DNA from: Glaciimonas sp. CA11.2
GTDB lineage: Bacteria; Pseudomonadota; Gammaproteobacteria; Burkholderiales; Burkholderiaceae_D
Assembly (NCBI RefSeq): GCF_034314045.1
Contig: NZ_JAVIWL010000001.1
Span: forward strand, 62,001 to 126,000
DNA: 64,000 nt
Direction of reading: 5' to 3'
Shown: piece after piece, positions 9,501 through 18,686 of the stretch
Numbering within the stretch: position 1 is the first letter of the stretch
Layout: every line of letters begins with the position of its first letter
The notes under the pieces: model-generated
The model's database searches: none
What the model was told of the DNA's origin: nothing
What the model saw: the letters and a program-made list of their open reading frames with translations, nothing else
Program-made: the position numbers and the translations under genes

Positions 9501-10766
9501 GTGGCGGTTAGCAATATTAAAAAATTACAAATCCATTTGCATGTAGCAATACCTACTAGCAAGGAAAACATGGATTTTCCGATTACCGCCCAAAGAAAAA
9601 TAAAACGTGTGATTCGTAAAGCCTTTGACTGGACTGTATGGGCGGTCAGCAAAAAATTTCTATTCAAAGGTTATAACTATGCATCCCGAATCTATTGCAA
9701 TCGGGGAGATATCGCGATCAAGCTCGCAATCAAAGAATTGTTGCAAGCACGTTTCCATGATTTTCAACTTGAGTTTGTAGAAAGCGAATGGGGACAACTC
9801 AGCGACGATGCGATCGAGAGAATCAATAGTTGTGCCTCTCTTTTTGTAATAGCAGGTGGCGGTTATTGGGTATTCAATAAAGAGAAGAAGTTAAGCCCTT
9901 CGTTCCTATCGGACGTTGATTATTTTCAAAAAATAACATGCCCGTTAGTTGTCTTCGGATCGGGGGTGAATTTCAATAACCCATCAGAACAATTTGATTT
10001 CGATATTAACAATACGCTCAGAGATGCTTTCACCAAGCTAGATGATCGGGTGGATTTGCTTGCAGTAAGATGTGAATTAACCTTCAATTTTCTACGCTCA
10101 CTTGGCTTGAAAAAACCACGATTATTATGTGATCCTGCAGTTTTTTTGAAGGCTAACGATTCTCCATACCGGACTACGTCTGAGCATATTTCGATAGGTG
10201 TTAATCTCGCTTTTCATGGCCCCTTCGTGGAGGCGATTCTTAAAAAAAATCTACACATATATGTAGCGCTCCTTCAGTCTATTCAAAACAAATTCAAAGT
10301 GAAATTTTATTACCTTATTCATTCTGATGAAGAATTTTTGATCGTGAAATTACTCAAATTTTCAGGTATTAAAATTGACGTTATCGATGAGCATGGTGGC
10401 GACCTCGTGGACGCGTATGGAAATTTAGACGTTGTTTTATGTCAAATGATGCACTCTAATATTCTCAGTTTTAATGCTGGAGTGCCGACTCTGAATATCG
10501 CCTACGATTCTAAAAATTTTGGATTTAATAAATTAATTGGCATGGAGAGTTTTTGCGTAAGTGTTTACGATCTAAGTGAAGAAATTCTTTTTGAAAAAAT
10601 GACAGATATCATTACCAATCGCGATGCCATTAAACTCAAGCTTGCCGCCAAAAAGAAAGAACTAGCACTTTCAATGGATTTATTTTTGAGCGATGTAAGA
10701 AATATGACGATTTCATATCGCAAGTTATGCTTGACGGAGAATGCTCAAAACGAGATTGTAGTTTGA
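9501..10766 (+). CDS. Polysaccharide pyruvyl transferase family protein
   Basis: About 421 residues with the PF04230 layout. NRGDIAIKLAIKELL occupies the N-terminal nucleotide-fold position, then FVIAGGGYWVF, LAVRCELTFNFLRSLG (the R-E-x-x-S/T-like block), and DVVLCQMMHSNILSFNAGVPTLNIAYDSK (the conserved R/Q-x-H-x-x-I-x-x-x-x-G-x-P region) near the C-terminus. The family transfers pyruvate from PEP to a sugar as a ketal. An AGGAGG Shine-Dalgarno at 9491-9496 directly before GTG 9501 decides the start; the frame itself opens at 9423. The gene is clearly more AT-rich than its neighbours, suggesting recent acquisition. It converges on the following minus-strand gene with five bases between the stops. 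Confidence 0.83.
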   Translation: MAVSNIKKLQIHLHVAIPTSKENMDFPITAQRKIKRVIRKAFDWTVWAVSKKFLFKGYNYASRIYCNRGDIAIKLAIKELLQARFHDFQLEFVESEWGQLSDDAIERINSCASLFVIAGGGYWVFNKEKKLSPSFLSDVDYFQKITCPLVVFGSGVNFNNPSEQFDFDINNTLRDAFTKLDDRVDLLAVRCELTFNFLRSLGLKKPRLLCDPAVFLKANDSPYRTTSEHISIGVNLAFHGPFVEAILKKNLHIYVALLQSIQNKFKVKFYYLIHSDEEFLIVKLLKFSGIKIDVIDEHGGDLVDAYGNLDVVLCQMMHSNILSFNAGVPTLNIAYDSKNFGFNKLIGMESFCVSVYDLSEEILFEKMTDIITNRDAIKLKLAAKKKELALSMDLFLSDVRNMTISYRKLCLTENAQNEIVV

Positions 10767-10771
10767 ATGGT

Positions 10772-11848
10772 TCAACGTACTTCACGCAAAAGCGTGTTTC
10801 TTTGGGCACGATACTGAAAATAATCCTGCGCTCTCAACATTACGCATTGGGGCGTATTGCGTCTAAAGCTTCCCACGCCAAGTCGGTAAGTTTTATTCGC
10901 AAAATCAGATTTGTGGCGTTGCGTCCCCATACCATTATCGATACAACGAATGCCGAGTGGACCCGCGTTCTTGGCCAATAAATAGAGCAGCAATCTCCCT
11001 GGCGAATACGATGAATAAGTCGGATCGTACACAGGAAACCAATAATGCAAAACGCCATTCGACATTAGTCCAAAGTGCGAACTAATAAAATGATTGCCCG
11101 CATATACTTTCGACAAGACACCTCGAAATTCCGTCCCCTGCGTTGCCTGCAAAAGACTCAAACATCTTTTTGTCCACGCATTTTCCAGACTGTTTGGGAC
11201 GCCGGTTGAGAGATATTGAAGCCTTTTCATTTCGATTAAATAGTCTAGATCATTCACATCCGTTGAATGAAATTGTAAACTGAGCTCGCCTTTTTCTTTC
11301 GAAATTTTTTGTACACATCGCAACGTATCTTTAGCAAATTTCGGTACGATTTTTTCTCTTTCTTCCCAATATGCATCAAATCCATCAGGTAAAGAAATCG
11401 TTGTTCCCTCTCGAATGAAGGCAGTATCCAGACCCAAAGCAGACTGGGAAGCATGTAAATGATCGAATGAATACTGATGAATTCCTGAAACTTGCAACAT
11501 CCTCGCAAGCTCGCCAGGTATTAATGCTTCTGATGTGATGATCCCATTATGATCGGATAAATGTAGCCCTATTCTTTCTGCCCTACCTAACAAAATATGT
11601 GTAAATTGAAATGGGAAAAATCCTACAGCGGAATCACGTCGCATTTTTACCGTGACAAAACATTTCCCACTTACTGCTTCAGCAACTGCCTGTGCAAAAT
11701 AGGGAGAGAAAAACGGACTATGAAAAGCGCTGTTTTCTTGGGTAATCTTAAGCCATGCATTAAAGAGATGTTGAGGCAAATCCAGTATTGGAAATCGTCT
11801 AAAATAAATTCCTTTCAAACCATTTTCTCCTATTTTTTCGGAAGTCAT
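10772..11848 (-). CDS. GNAT/FemAB-like acyltransferase (CelD/BcsL-type)
   Basis: 358 residues with the two-GNAT-lobe pattern of the CelD/FemAB-like group: SAFHSPFFSPYFAQAVAEAV near the N-terminus (the S-P-F-x-x-P/T-x-F block), a middle helix with FAKDTLRCVQKISKEKG, and a C-terminal lobe with AGNHFISSHFGLMSNGVLHYW followed by YSPGRLLLYLLAK and IDNGMGTQRHKSDFAN. This is the last gene of the long minus-strand XrtA operon and is relatively AT-rich. It probably acylates an EPS sugar. It resembles the XrtA FemAB-like protein at 22659-23744 in architecture, but the two are not close copies. Confidence 0.72.
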   Translation of the reverse strand: MTSEKIGENGLKGIYFRRFPILDLPQHLFNAWLKITQENSAFHSPFFSPYFAQAVAEAVSGKCFVTVKMRRDSAVGFFPFQFTHILLGRAERIGLHLSDHNGIITSEALIPGELARMLQVSGIHQYSFDHLHASQSALGLDTAFIREGTTISLPDGFDAYWEEREKIVPKFAKDTLRCVQKISKEKGELSLQFHSTDVNDLDYLIEMKRLQYLSTGVPNSLENAWTKRCLSLLQATQGTEFRGVLSKVYAGNHFISSHFGLMSNGVLHYWFPVYDPTYSSYSPGRLLLYLLAKNAGPLGIRCIDNGMGTQRHKSDFANKTYRLGVGSFRRNTPQCVMLRAQDYFQYRAQRNTLLREVR

Positions 11849-11909
11849 AAAAGACCTATATGTTTGACGTCAACGTCGCCTGGCAATATACATATACCGA
11901 CTAATATGA

Positions 11910-12938
11910 TTAACAATCGTTACCAACAATCGGACGGAAGAAAAGAAAGGTAGCAAGTTGCGGAAACGAAATATGTCCACCGTTGCAGGTCCATTCGTTT
12001 TCGGGAAGGTGAATGCGCCCAAGGACGCGCGGCAACAACTGCGCGCGACGCGTGTCGGTAAGCCAGGGATCGCTCGAAAAAAGGGTGGAAAAGCCAATAT
12101 CCTCAGCTATGTCGACCAGCGCTTTATTGTATGTGCCATGGGGAAAAGAAAGGCTGGCAGTTCCACCCTGCTCGAGAATCATGTCATGTGCCCTCTGCAA
12201 GTCGGCTTTGGGATCAAAAATTGCCGTTAGCGGTGCGTGAGTATGTCCGTGTGCCGCTAACGCCAATATGGCACGATCAAGATCGATGAGATCAGTGCGA
12301 CGCATCATTTGTTGACCAAGGCCAAGGTCTTGGGAGTAACGGAAGAGTATGTCTAACCTGTTAGCAAGTGGACGCTGGGCAAGAGTAGCAGCCATGGCAT
12401 GATTTCGCTGGGATCCTGCTTGTTCAGATAAGCGTAAATCAAGACCAAGTTCACGCGCCAAATCCAACGCGGACTGTGGTTCTGCGAACACCCGTACCAA
12501 TGCATCTTGCCACCATTGCTCGCTTGATGACCCAAGGACCTCTGATGCAATAAAAACCACGCCTGAGAGGCCTCTGCGTTTAAGTTCTGGATAGGCATAT
12601 TTGATAGTATCAAGCCAGCCATCATCAAAGGTGATCAGAGCCGCTCGGTCAGGTAGAAAGCGTCCAGTCTGCTTTGCCTCCTCCACATCGCGCAGACTAA
12701 TGATTTGATAGTGTCGTTGAATAAAGTCCAGACATGCGGAAAACCCTTCAACAGAAAAGGTAAATTCTTTCTCCGCATGACGATAAGCGTCCGAGTCTCG
12801 CGGCAGCACGCGATGAAACATGAAGGTAGTCAGTGTCCGGGAGTTGCGAAAACGATGGAGCAATCCGAGTAATCCCAGATCATAGAGTGCCTTGCGTAGC
12901 ACAAGCTTGACTAGACGTTTCACAGAAAATCGATTCAT
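11910..12938 (-). CDS. Polysaccharide deacetylase family protein
   Basis: 342 residues. The NodB homology domain shows TTFMFHRVLP at its start, ALITFDDGWLDT (catalytic Asp and metal Asp), and LAAHGHTHAPLT (metal-binding His-x-x-x-His), with SLSFPHGTYN towards the end. There is no clear signal peptide, though the N-terminal 30 residues are basic and hydrophobic. It lies just downstream of the O-antigen-ligase-like gene and probably removes N- or O-acetyl groups from the EPS. It is one of three deacetylase domains in this locus. Confidence 0.87.
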   Translation of the reverse strand: MNRFSVKRLVKLVLRKALYDLGLLGLLHRFRNSRTLTTFMFHRVLPRDSDAYRHAEKEFTFSVEGFSACLDFIQRHYQIISLRDVEEAKQTGRFLPDRAALITFDDGWLDTIKYAYPELKRRGLSGVVFIASEVLGSSSEQWWQDALVRVFAEPQSALDLARELGLDLRLSEQAGSQRNHAMAATLAQRPLANRLDILFRYSQDLGLGQQMMRRTDLIDLDRAILALAAHGHTHAPLTAIFDPKADLQRAHDMILEQGGTASLSFPHGTYNKALVDIAEDIGFSTLFSSDPWLTDTRRAQLLPRVLGRIHLPENEWTCNGGHISFPQLATFLFFRPIVGNDC

Positions 12939-12965
12939 GATAAAGTTTTCAACACGGCAAAAGGG

Positions 12966-14285
12966 TCACACATTTTTTTCATCTGCCAACACCTCGCCAT
13001 TTCGTCCGATGTCGGTTGCCACAATCGGCAAACCTTTATTTTTGGCCTCTTGCCTTGTTGGTAAAAGCAGCAATTTTTCAAGTCCGACTAATAAAGCGAC
13101 CACAAAATAATACAAATCGTAATAAGCCAAGGCCAGAAATCCACCACCAACCGCAAATCCGACCATGCTGACCTGGCACATTGCAGCAAGATCAGATGCC
13201 CATTTCAGCCCTTCTTTCCCTTTGCAAAATGCAAGGATGCGAGTACCCGTGCGCCAGGAAAAGATCAACAGCAAAATAAAAAATATGAGTCCAATATATC
13301 CATGTTCGCCAAGCACCTGGAAATAAATACTATGGGCAGCATGATGGTTACGCGGATCAGGCGCGTAGATGAAAAACATTTTGGGTGTAAATATGCTAAA
13401 ACCGCCACCCATAAAATTTTGTTTTGCAACATTTAATGCAAAATACCAGGCGTTGATACGGCCTAAAGAAGAGTCATCCGTTTTGTAGTCATCGATGGTC
13501 TGCATTCTTGCAAACCACTCCCCGGGCATCACCATAAATACGATGGTCGCGACCAAAACAAGGGCAATACCAGTTTTAAATTTCTGCTTACTCTTGATCC
13601 ACAAGAAAAAAAACATTGCCGCCGCCGCAACCAGCGCCCCTCGAGAGTAGGACCCTGCTGCCGAAATAGCGGTCAATATGGCTACGCCGCCCATGCCCAA
13701 CCGCATCCATCCCTTGGTAGCTTGAAGTTGCAGAAACCGCACAATCGGGAGAATAGCAATGAACGCCAAGGCTAAGGCGTTGTTATCGGCAATATAGCTG
13801 CCGTCTGGTCCATAGACGTGATAATTACCTCCGGAGACTAGCGTAAAAATTCCACCTTTCAGGCCGTAAAAGGCTACGGAGAGTCCCACTACCCAAGCCA
13901 ATGCAATGATGTCCTTTTTGGATTTGATCACGATGATCGTAATCAAGGTCATGAAAAGGGTCTTCATAACACGGTTCCATTCAGTCCATACCAGATCAGG
14001 TTCCAAAGCAACAAAACTTGTCGCCGTCATCCAGACCATGAATAGAATTAATGTGACCGTCACCGGTGTCATTGATAATCGCCACTTGTCCTTTGAAAAC
14101 ACGAGAGCGATCAACGTAACCACTACGACAATTGCCGCAAACGGGAAGTCATAGGCTGCGCCATATGTTAGCCGGTGCGGGTTCATCAGGCTCAACCAGG
14201 TGAAGGTCAAAACGCCAATCATCGGGCTTTGAAACGTCCGCCACAGCAATATGAACACAACACCGAATAGGAGGTAGTCACGCAT
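12966..14285 (-). CDS. XrtA-associated putative O-glycosylation ligase / Wzy-like polymerase
   Basis: 439-residue polytopic membrane protein of the O-antigen ligase/polymerase superfamily. The N-terminal MRDYLLFGVVFILLWRTF and SLMNPHRLTYGAAYDFPFA blocks match the exosortase A-associated family (TIGR03097). A large periplasmic loop with SLGRINAWYFALNVAKQ and HHAAHSIYFQVLGEHGYIGL corresponds to the family's catalytic loop (Arg and His). It either polymerises the repeat unit or transfers glycan to protein; the name reflects a family prediction, not proof. The start overlaps the upstream glycosyltransferase stop by eight bases, so translation is coupled. Confidence 0.9.
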   Translation of the reverse strand: MRDYLLFGVVFILLWRTFQSPMIGVLTFTWLSLMNPHRLTYGAAYDFPFAAIVVVVTLIALVFSKDKWRLSMTPVTVTLILFMVWMTATSFVALEPDLVWTEWNRVMKTLFMTLITIIVIKSKKDIIALAWVVGLSVAFYGLKGGIFTLVSGGNYHVYGPDGSYIADNNALALAFIAILPIVRFLQLQATKGWMRLGMGGVAILTAISAAGSYSRGALVAAAAMFFFLWIKSKQKFKTGIALVLVATIVFMVMPGEWFARMQTIDDYKTDDSSLGRINAWYFALNVAKQNFMGGGFSIFTPKMFFIYAPDPRNHHAAHSIYFQVLGEHGYIGLIFFILLLIFSWRTGTRILAFCKGKEGLKWASDLAAMCQVSMVGFAVGGGFLALAYYDLYYFVVALLVGLEKLLLLPTRQEAKNKGLPIVATDIGRNGEVLADEKNV

Positions 14286-15453
14286 AAACCAGCATACTTT
14301 TAAATAACTTTGCTACGCGTACCGCGTTGGCATTCCATGTCAAGCCTTGGTCTGCAATCGTTCTACGCGCATTTCCTCCAACTTCGTGACGTAGTCCGAT
14401 GTCGGCGCATAGACGTTCGATAGCGACAGGAAGTCCATCCGTATGGTCCGGGTCAAACAAAACAGCGTTATAGCCGTCAGTAAGTATCTCCGTTATATTT
14501 GGTTGATCCGGTCCAACAATAGCCTTGCCCAATGCCAGATATTCGAACAGTTTCAAGGGCGACGCATAAGCCACTACCGCAGGTTGTAATGCGATATCAA
14601 AGGCGGCAACATAGCGCGCAACCTGGTCACGATTGACAACGCCGGTAAAGGTGATGCGGTCGCTGATGTTCAGCATGGCCGCCTGATGCTCGAGCTGGGC
14701 GCGGGCCGGGCCGTCGCCGACGACTAACAAATGCCTGTTAGATGTTAAGGTGTCTTCTGCTCCTTCCCCACCAAGAGCGAGCATGGCAATTACTTTATCC
14801 AGCCCATGCCAGTCCCGTACGAATCCGGTGAAACCCAGCACCATTTTGTCCTGTAATCCGAGCGCTGTTTTAGCCACTTGCGGATCCATCGTCTGGTCGA
14901 ATCGGTCGACGTTGATGCCGTTCGGTATCACGAGTATGCGACTGCGGTCCACGCCATATGATGCAACGATATCGGCCAGTACGCCAGTGACTGGCAATAC
15001 ATAATCTGCCCCGCGCCATACATAGGTTTGCGACCAGCGTGCCAGCCATTTTAGTGAAAGTCCATCATAATGTGCGCGCTCTTCAAAAATCGGCGCATTA
15101 ATTTCGAGCAGCATGGGTAATCGATATTTGCGCTTGATCCAGATTCCAGACAGGAGTAGCAGGTTGTAGCGCTCATATAAACAATCAGGTTTATGCAGCC
15201 GTATAGCCTGCGCCAATTGGCGATACGCTACCAGTGAATACGCCAGTTCCATCAGTTCGTAGACAAACTTCGGTAGGTGACGCTTGAACCAGCTCATTAG
15301 TCCGCTATCAGCACCGAATGCATCCATTTTCGCGCTGAGCGGTGCGACGATAATCACCTCGTGCCCTAGCGCACGTAACGCACCGATCATTTCTTCGATG
15401 TGCACATTTTGGCCATCCATTGAGCGAGTTCGATGGTGATAGAGGATCTTCAT
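14278..15453 (-). CDS. Glycosyltransferase family 4 protein
   Basis: 391 residues with two Rossmann-like domains (GT-B fold). The N-terminal acceptor domain starts MKILYHHRTRSMDGQNVHIEE. The C-terminal donor domain has VIPNGINVDRFD, LGFTGFVRDWHGLD, LLVVGDGPAR, and a SPLKLFEYLALGKAIVGPD block carrying the E-x7-E-like donor-binding region. It overlaps its upstream neighbour by four bases (ATGA) and its downstream neighbour by eight. It is a cytoplasmic or membrane-associated enzyme adding one sugar of the EPS unit; donor and linkage are not predictable. Confidence 0.88.
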   Translation of the reverse strand: MKILYHHRTRSMDGQNVHIEEMIGALRALGHEVIIVAPLSAKMDAFGADSGLMSWFKRHLPKFVYELMELAYSLVAYRQLAQAIRLHKPDCLYERYNLLLLSGIWIKRKYRLPMLLEINAPIFEERAHYDGLSLKWLARWSQTYVWRGADYVLPVTGVLADIVASYGVDRSRILVIPNGINVDRFDQTMDPQVAKTALGLQDKMVLGFTGFVRDWHGLDKVIAMLALGGEGAEDTLTSNRHLLVVGDGPARAQLEHQAAMLNISDRITFTGVVNRDQVARYVAAFDIALQPAVVAYASPLKLFEYLALGKAIVGPDQPNITEILTDGYNAVLFDPDHTDGLPVAIERLCADIGLRHEVGGNARRTIADQGLTWNANAVRVAKLFKSMLVYA

Positions 15454-16631
15454 ATTTCGCCATTTCTGAGTATGTTGCGAAACAGTTTAAGTTGTCCTGC
15501 AGTGGTCTGATCCCAACTAAACTGCTCAGCATAACGGCGCGTAGCAGCACGGTTCGGATAGCCAGCTTGCAGTGCTCGCACTGCTGTTGCAACACCGGCC
15601 GCGGTACGATCACGCATTAACACACCAGCATCCGGGGAGGCGACGACTTCTGGTGTTCCCCACACATTGCTGGCAACTACGGGTGTGCCGCATGCCATCG
15701 ATTCCAACAATACGTTAGCCCACCCTTCCCTGCTTGATGCTAAAACCAGGGCATCAGCAGCGCCATAGTAAGTTCGTAATTCAGCCTGTGGCAAAGGACC
15801 AAGAAACGTGACCCGCTCGGTAACCCCAAGATCTGCGGCAAGCGCTTGTAACCGCTGTAGTTCCGGACCCCGGCCGGCGATCATCAATCGGGCCTCTTTT
15901 AGCAATGGCAAAGACGCTATGACCAAGTCATGTCCTTTGACCGGTAACAAATTACCCACTGATAGTAATGTGAATTGATTCAGGCCAAGTACTTTGCGCG
16001 TCGCTTCACGATCTATCGGCTGAAACAGATTGAGATCCACCCCATTGCGTAAAGCCACGATACGATCTGCTTTCACACCGAGCGTCGTTATTTCTGCTTT
16101 TAACGCTTCGCATACTGTAATAACACCAGCAGCTTGATTTGCCGCCCACTGGATCATTTTGCGGGGTATTTGATGATGCGGAATCAGCGTAATGTCTGAA
16201 CCGCGCGCCGTGATAACAACCGGCTTATTGAAATAACGGCCAAGCATCGCCGCAGCAACACCATCAGGATAAAAGTAATGCGCGTCTATCACATCAAAAT
16301 CATACCCATCATCGATGATACGGGACAGTACAGGCTTCATCGCTTGGGCCATAAGATAAGGACCTACTGTCATACCTATCTTTGGTACTAGCAAATAGCG
16401 CGGGTGCGAGACATCAATACCAAACAATGTTTCCTGGTGAGGTACTTTGGCAAAATGGGCGTAGTTTCCGAAGCGTGGGTGCGAAAATGGAAACCACGGC
16501 ACAGGGGCCACAACGCGCGCTACTACTTCACCACTGGCGACCAGATGGCGCAGACGAGTTTGCACAAATATACCGTGTTGCGGCCGTTCAGCATTCGGGA
16601 ACAGCGTACTAAACGTCAGTAGTTTTATCAC
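15450..16631 (-). CDS. Glycosyltransferase family 4 protein
   Basis: 393 residues, GT-B fold. The N-terminus MIKLLTFSTLFPNAERPQHG and VDLNLF...LSVGNLLPVKGHDL are typical of the family 4 enzymes seen in XrtA loci. The donor-site block EGWANVLLESMACGTPVVAS is clear. Translation starts at a GTG (16631) with a weak GGGT upstream. A non-coding gap of 117 bases separates it from the amidotransferase upstream; I see no gene or clear terminator in it. Sugar specificity is unknown. Confidence 0.88.
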   Translation of the reverse strand: MIKLLTFSTLFPNAERPQHGIFVQTRLRHLVASGEVVARVVAPVPWFPFSHPRFGNYAHFAKVPHQETLFGIDVSHPRYLLVPKIGMTVGPYLMAQAMKPVLSRIIDDGYDFDVIDAHYFYPDGVAAAMLGRYFNKPVVITARGSDITLIPHHQIPRKMIQWAANQAAGVITVCEALKAEITTLGVKADRIVALRNGVDLNLFQPIDREATRKVLGLNQFTLLSVGNLLPVKGHDLVIASLPLLKEARLMIAGRGPELQRLQALAADLGVTERVTFLGPLPQAELRTYYGAADALVLASSREGWANVLLESMACGTPVVASNVWGTPEVVASPDAGVLMRDRTAAGVATAVRALQAGYPNRAATRRYAEQFSWDQTTAGQLKLFRNILRNGEI

Positions 16632-16748
16632 TTAATACCCATAATTACTTAACACCTTTATAGACCGCCGGACATCTCGGAGATTGTGAAATCACATGAT
16701 CGACAATATGGTTAGTTCGCATGGTTTCTTTGTAGATAAGTGCAAAGA

Positions 16749-18683
16749 TCAGGCAAGTTCCGAAGACAGAATCGCCACATCACTACTACTTTCTTTCAAC
16801 ACATTGCGCAGAAAGGAGGCAAACATCAGCAACGCCCACAGCGGAGTACTGTAGTCACGCCGTCCGGCAAGGTGTTGCTCAACCATCTTATTCAAAAATT
16901 GCATATCAAAAATTCCGGTATCAGCTAGAAGTGGTCCGAGTAAAGTCTCGCTTATAACCTCCCGAAGCGGGCCGCGAAACCAAGTTGCCAATGGGATAGA
17001 AAAACCCATTTTTTTTCGATATAAAATATCATCGGTAAGCGTTGCCTCCAGCGATTTCTTAAAAATATATTTACCCTCGTTGCCATTTAATTTCAGCGAC
17101 GATGGCAGACTGGATACCCATTCCACAAAGGTATGATCAAGCAACGGCACGCGCACTTCGAGCGCATGCGCCATGCTGGCACGATCTACTTTAGTCAGAA
17201 TATCCCCGGGCAAATAAGTCTTCAAATCCAGATACTGGAGCAACGATAACGGATCCTCGGTCGGTGCTTGCGCTGCATGACCACGCATGACTTCGATGGC
17301 TTGATAACCTTGAAGATCCTGACGGAATGGTTTGCTAAAGAGCTGCTTGCGAACTTGATCCGGCAGAATCGAGACCCCATGGAAGTAACCTTCCACCGCA
17401 TCCTGCGCCAGTGCCTCAAAGGTGGTCTTGGCGCGCAGTACGCGCGGTGCCCAATCAGCCTTAGGATAGTGTTTTCCAAGAAAGCCAAAAACTGGTTTGC
17501 GCAGGCCCGTTGGCAGTAATGAACGCACACGCTGTTCGGCCATAGCATATTTATAACGTCGGTATCCGGCAAAATTTTCATCACCACCATCGCCCGACAG
17601 GGCTACCTTGACGCGCTGTCTGGCTAATTGGCAAACACGGTAGGTAGGAATCGCGGAACTATCGGCATAAGGTTCGTCGTAAAGATTGGCGAGTGTGTCG
17701 ATAAGTCCGTAGTCATCTTTATTGACTGTCTCGGTAGTGTGTTGCGTTTGGAACTGCGCAGCAACTTGCGCCGCATAGTGCGATTCGTCATAGGCCAAAT
17801 CGCTAAATCCAATCGAACAAGTAGTAACTGGCGTGTTAGTCAACTGCGCCATCATGGCGACTATCGCACTGGAATCAACACCACCCGATAGAAATCCACC
17901 AAGCGCCACGTCCGTGACCAAATGGACACTCACGGTTTCGCGCAGGCGTTCAATTAATTCTGCTTCCATCTCGGCTTGAGGCTGCGGTGCTGCCAATCTG
18001 AACGGGACGTCCCAATACTTACGCTGGTGCGGTATTGCATCGCCAGGTGACAACGTGATCGTGTGGCCTGGCTGAAGCTTGTGTACCGCCTTGAAAATCG
18101 TACGTGGCTCTGGTATATAACCGTAAGCAAAATAATCTTCTACCGCGCAGGGATCAATAGCGCGTGGTAACGAAGAAACCGCAAGCAAGGATTTCAATTC
18201 CGATCCAAATACAAACTGACCATCCGGTAACAATCCATAGAACAACGGTTTGATACCAAGCCGGTCACGGGCCACAAATAAAGTTTGTCGGTTTCTGTCC
18301 CATAACCCGAAAGCAAACATGCCGCGGAAATGTGTAACACAGGCTGCACCCCATTGCTCCCAGGCGTGCACAATAACCTCGGTATCGCAACGTGTGCGGA
18401 ACACATGACCGAACGAGGTTAGTTCTGTCATCAGCTCTTTGAAGTTATAGATCATGCCGTTGAACGTCACGACCACGCTGCCATCTTCATTAAACAAAGG
18501 TTGCTGACCACTGGAAGGATCGACGATAGCCAAGCGACGGTGGCCAAGGCCGATCCCTGCTTCAACGTGATAGCCGCCCGCGTCCGGTCCGCGATGATGT
18601 TGTGTCTCGTTCATCCGCACGAGCAATGCACGGTCAATAATTCGTTTACCTGACGTATCAAAAATTCCCACTATTCCGCACAT
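16749..18683 (-). CDS. XrtA-associated asparagine synthase-like amidotransferase
   Basis: 644 residues. The N-terminal Ntn glutaminase domain begins MCGIVGIFD with the nucleophilic Cys2 retained, followed by HRRLAIVD and FNGMIYNF. The C-terminal AsnB-type synthetase domain has the ATP pyrophosphatase loop LSGGVDSSAIVAMM and ALSGDGGDENFAGYRRY. This matches the exosortase A system amidotransferase family (TIGR03108). In these loci it is thought to amidate a uronic acid of the EPS, which fits the tviB/tviC pair in this window, but that acceptor is inference. It is three bases from the upstream glycosyltransferase gene. Confidence 0.92.
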   Translation of the reverse strand: MCGIVGIFDTSGKRIIDRALLVRMNETQHHRGPDAGGYHVEAGIGLGHRRLAIVDPSSGQQPLFNEDGSVVVTFNGMIYNFKELMTELTSFGHVFRTRCDTEVIVHAWEQWGAACVTHFRGMFAFGLWDRNRQTLFVARDRLGIKPLFYGLLPDGQFVFGSELKSLLAVSSLPRAIDPCAVEDYFAYGYIPEPRTIFKAVHKLQPGHTITLSPGDAIPHQRKYWDVPFRLAAPQPQAEMEAELIERLRETVSVHLVTDVALGGFLSGGVDSSAIVAMMAQLTNTPVTTCSIGFSDLAYDESHYAAQVAAQFQTQHTTETVNKDDYGLIDTLANLYDEPYADSSAIPTYRVCQLARQRVKVALSGDGGDENFAGYRRYKYAMAEQRVRSLLPTGLRKPVFGFLGKHYPKADWAPRVLRAKTTFEALAQDAVEGYFHGVSILPDQVRKQLFSKPFRQDLQGYQAIEVMRGHAAQAPTEDPLSLLQYLDLKTYLPGDILTKVDRASMAHALEVRVPLLDHTFVEWVSSLPSSLKLNGNEGKYIFKKSLEATLTDDILYRKKMGFSIPLATWFRGPLREVISETLLGPLLADTGIFDMQFLNKMVEQHLAGRRDYSTPLWALLMFASFLRNVLKESSSDVAILSSELA

Positions 18684-18686
18684 GAT

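Noticed and set aside
10840-11508. Other minus-strand frames within the acyltransferase-like gene
   Set aside because: They lie in alternate frames of a clear GNAT/FemAB-like coding region and lack their own features.
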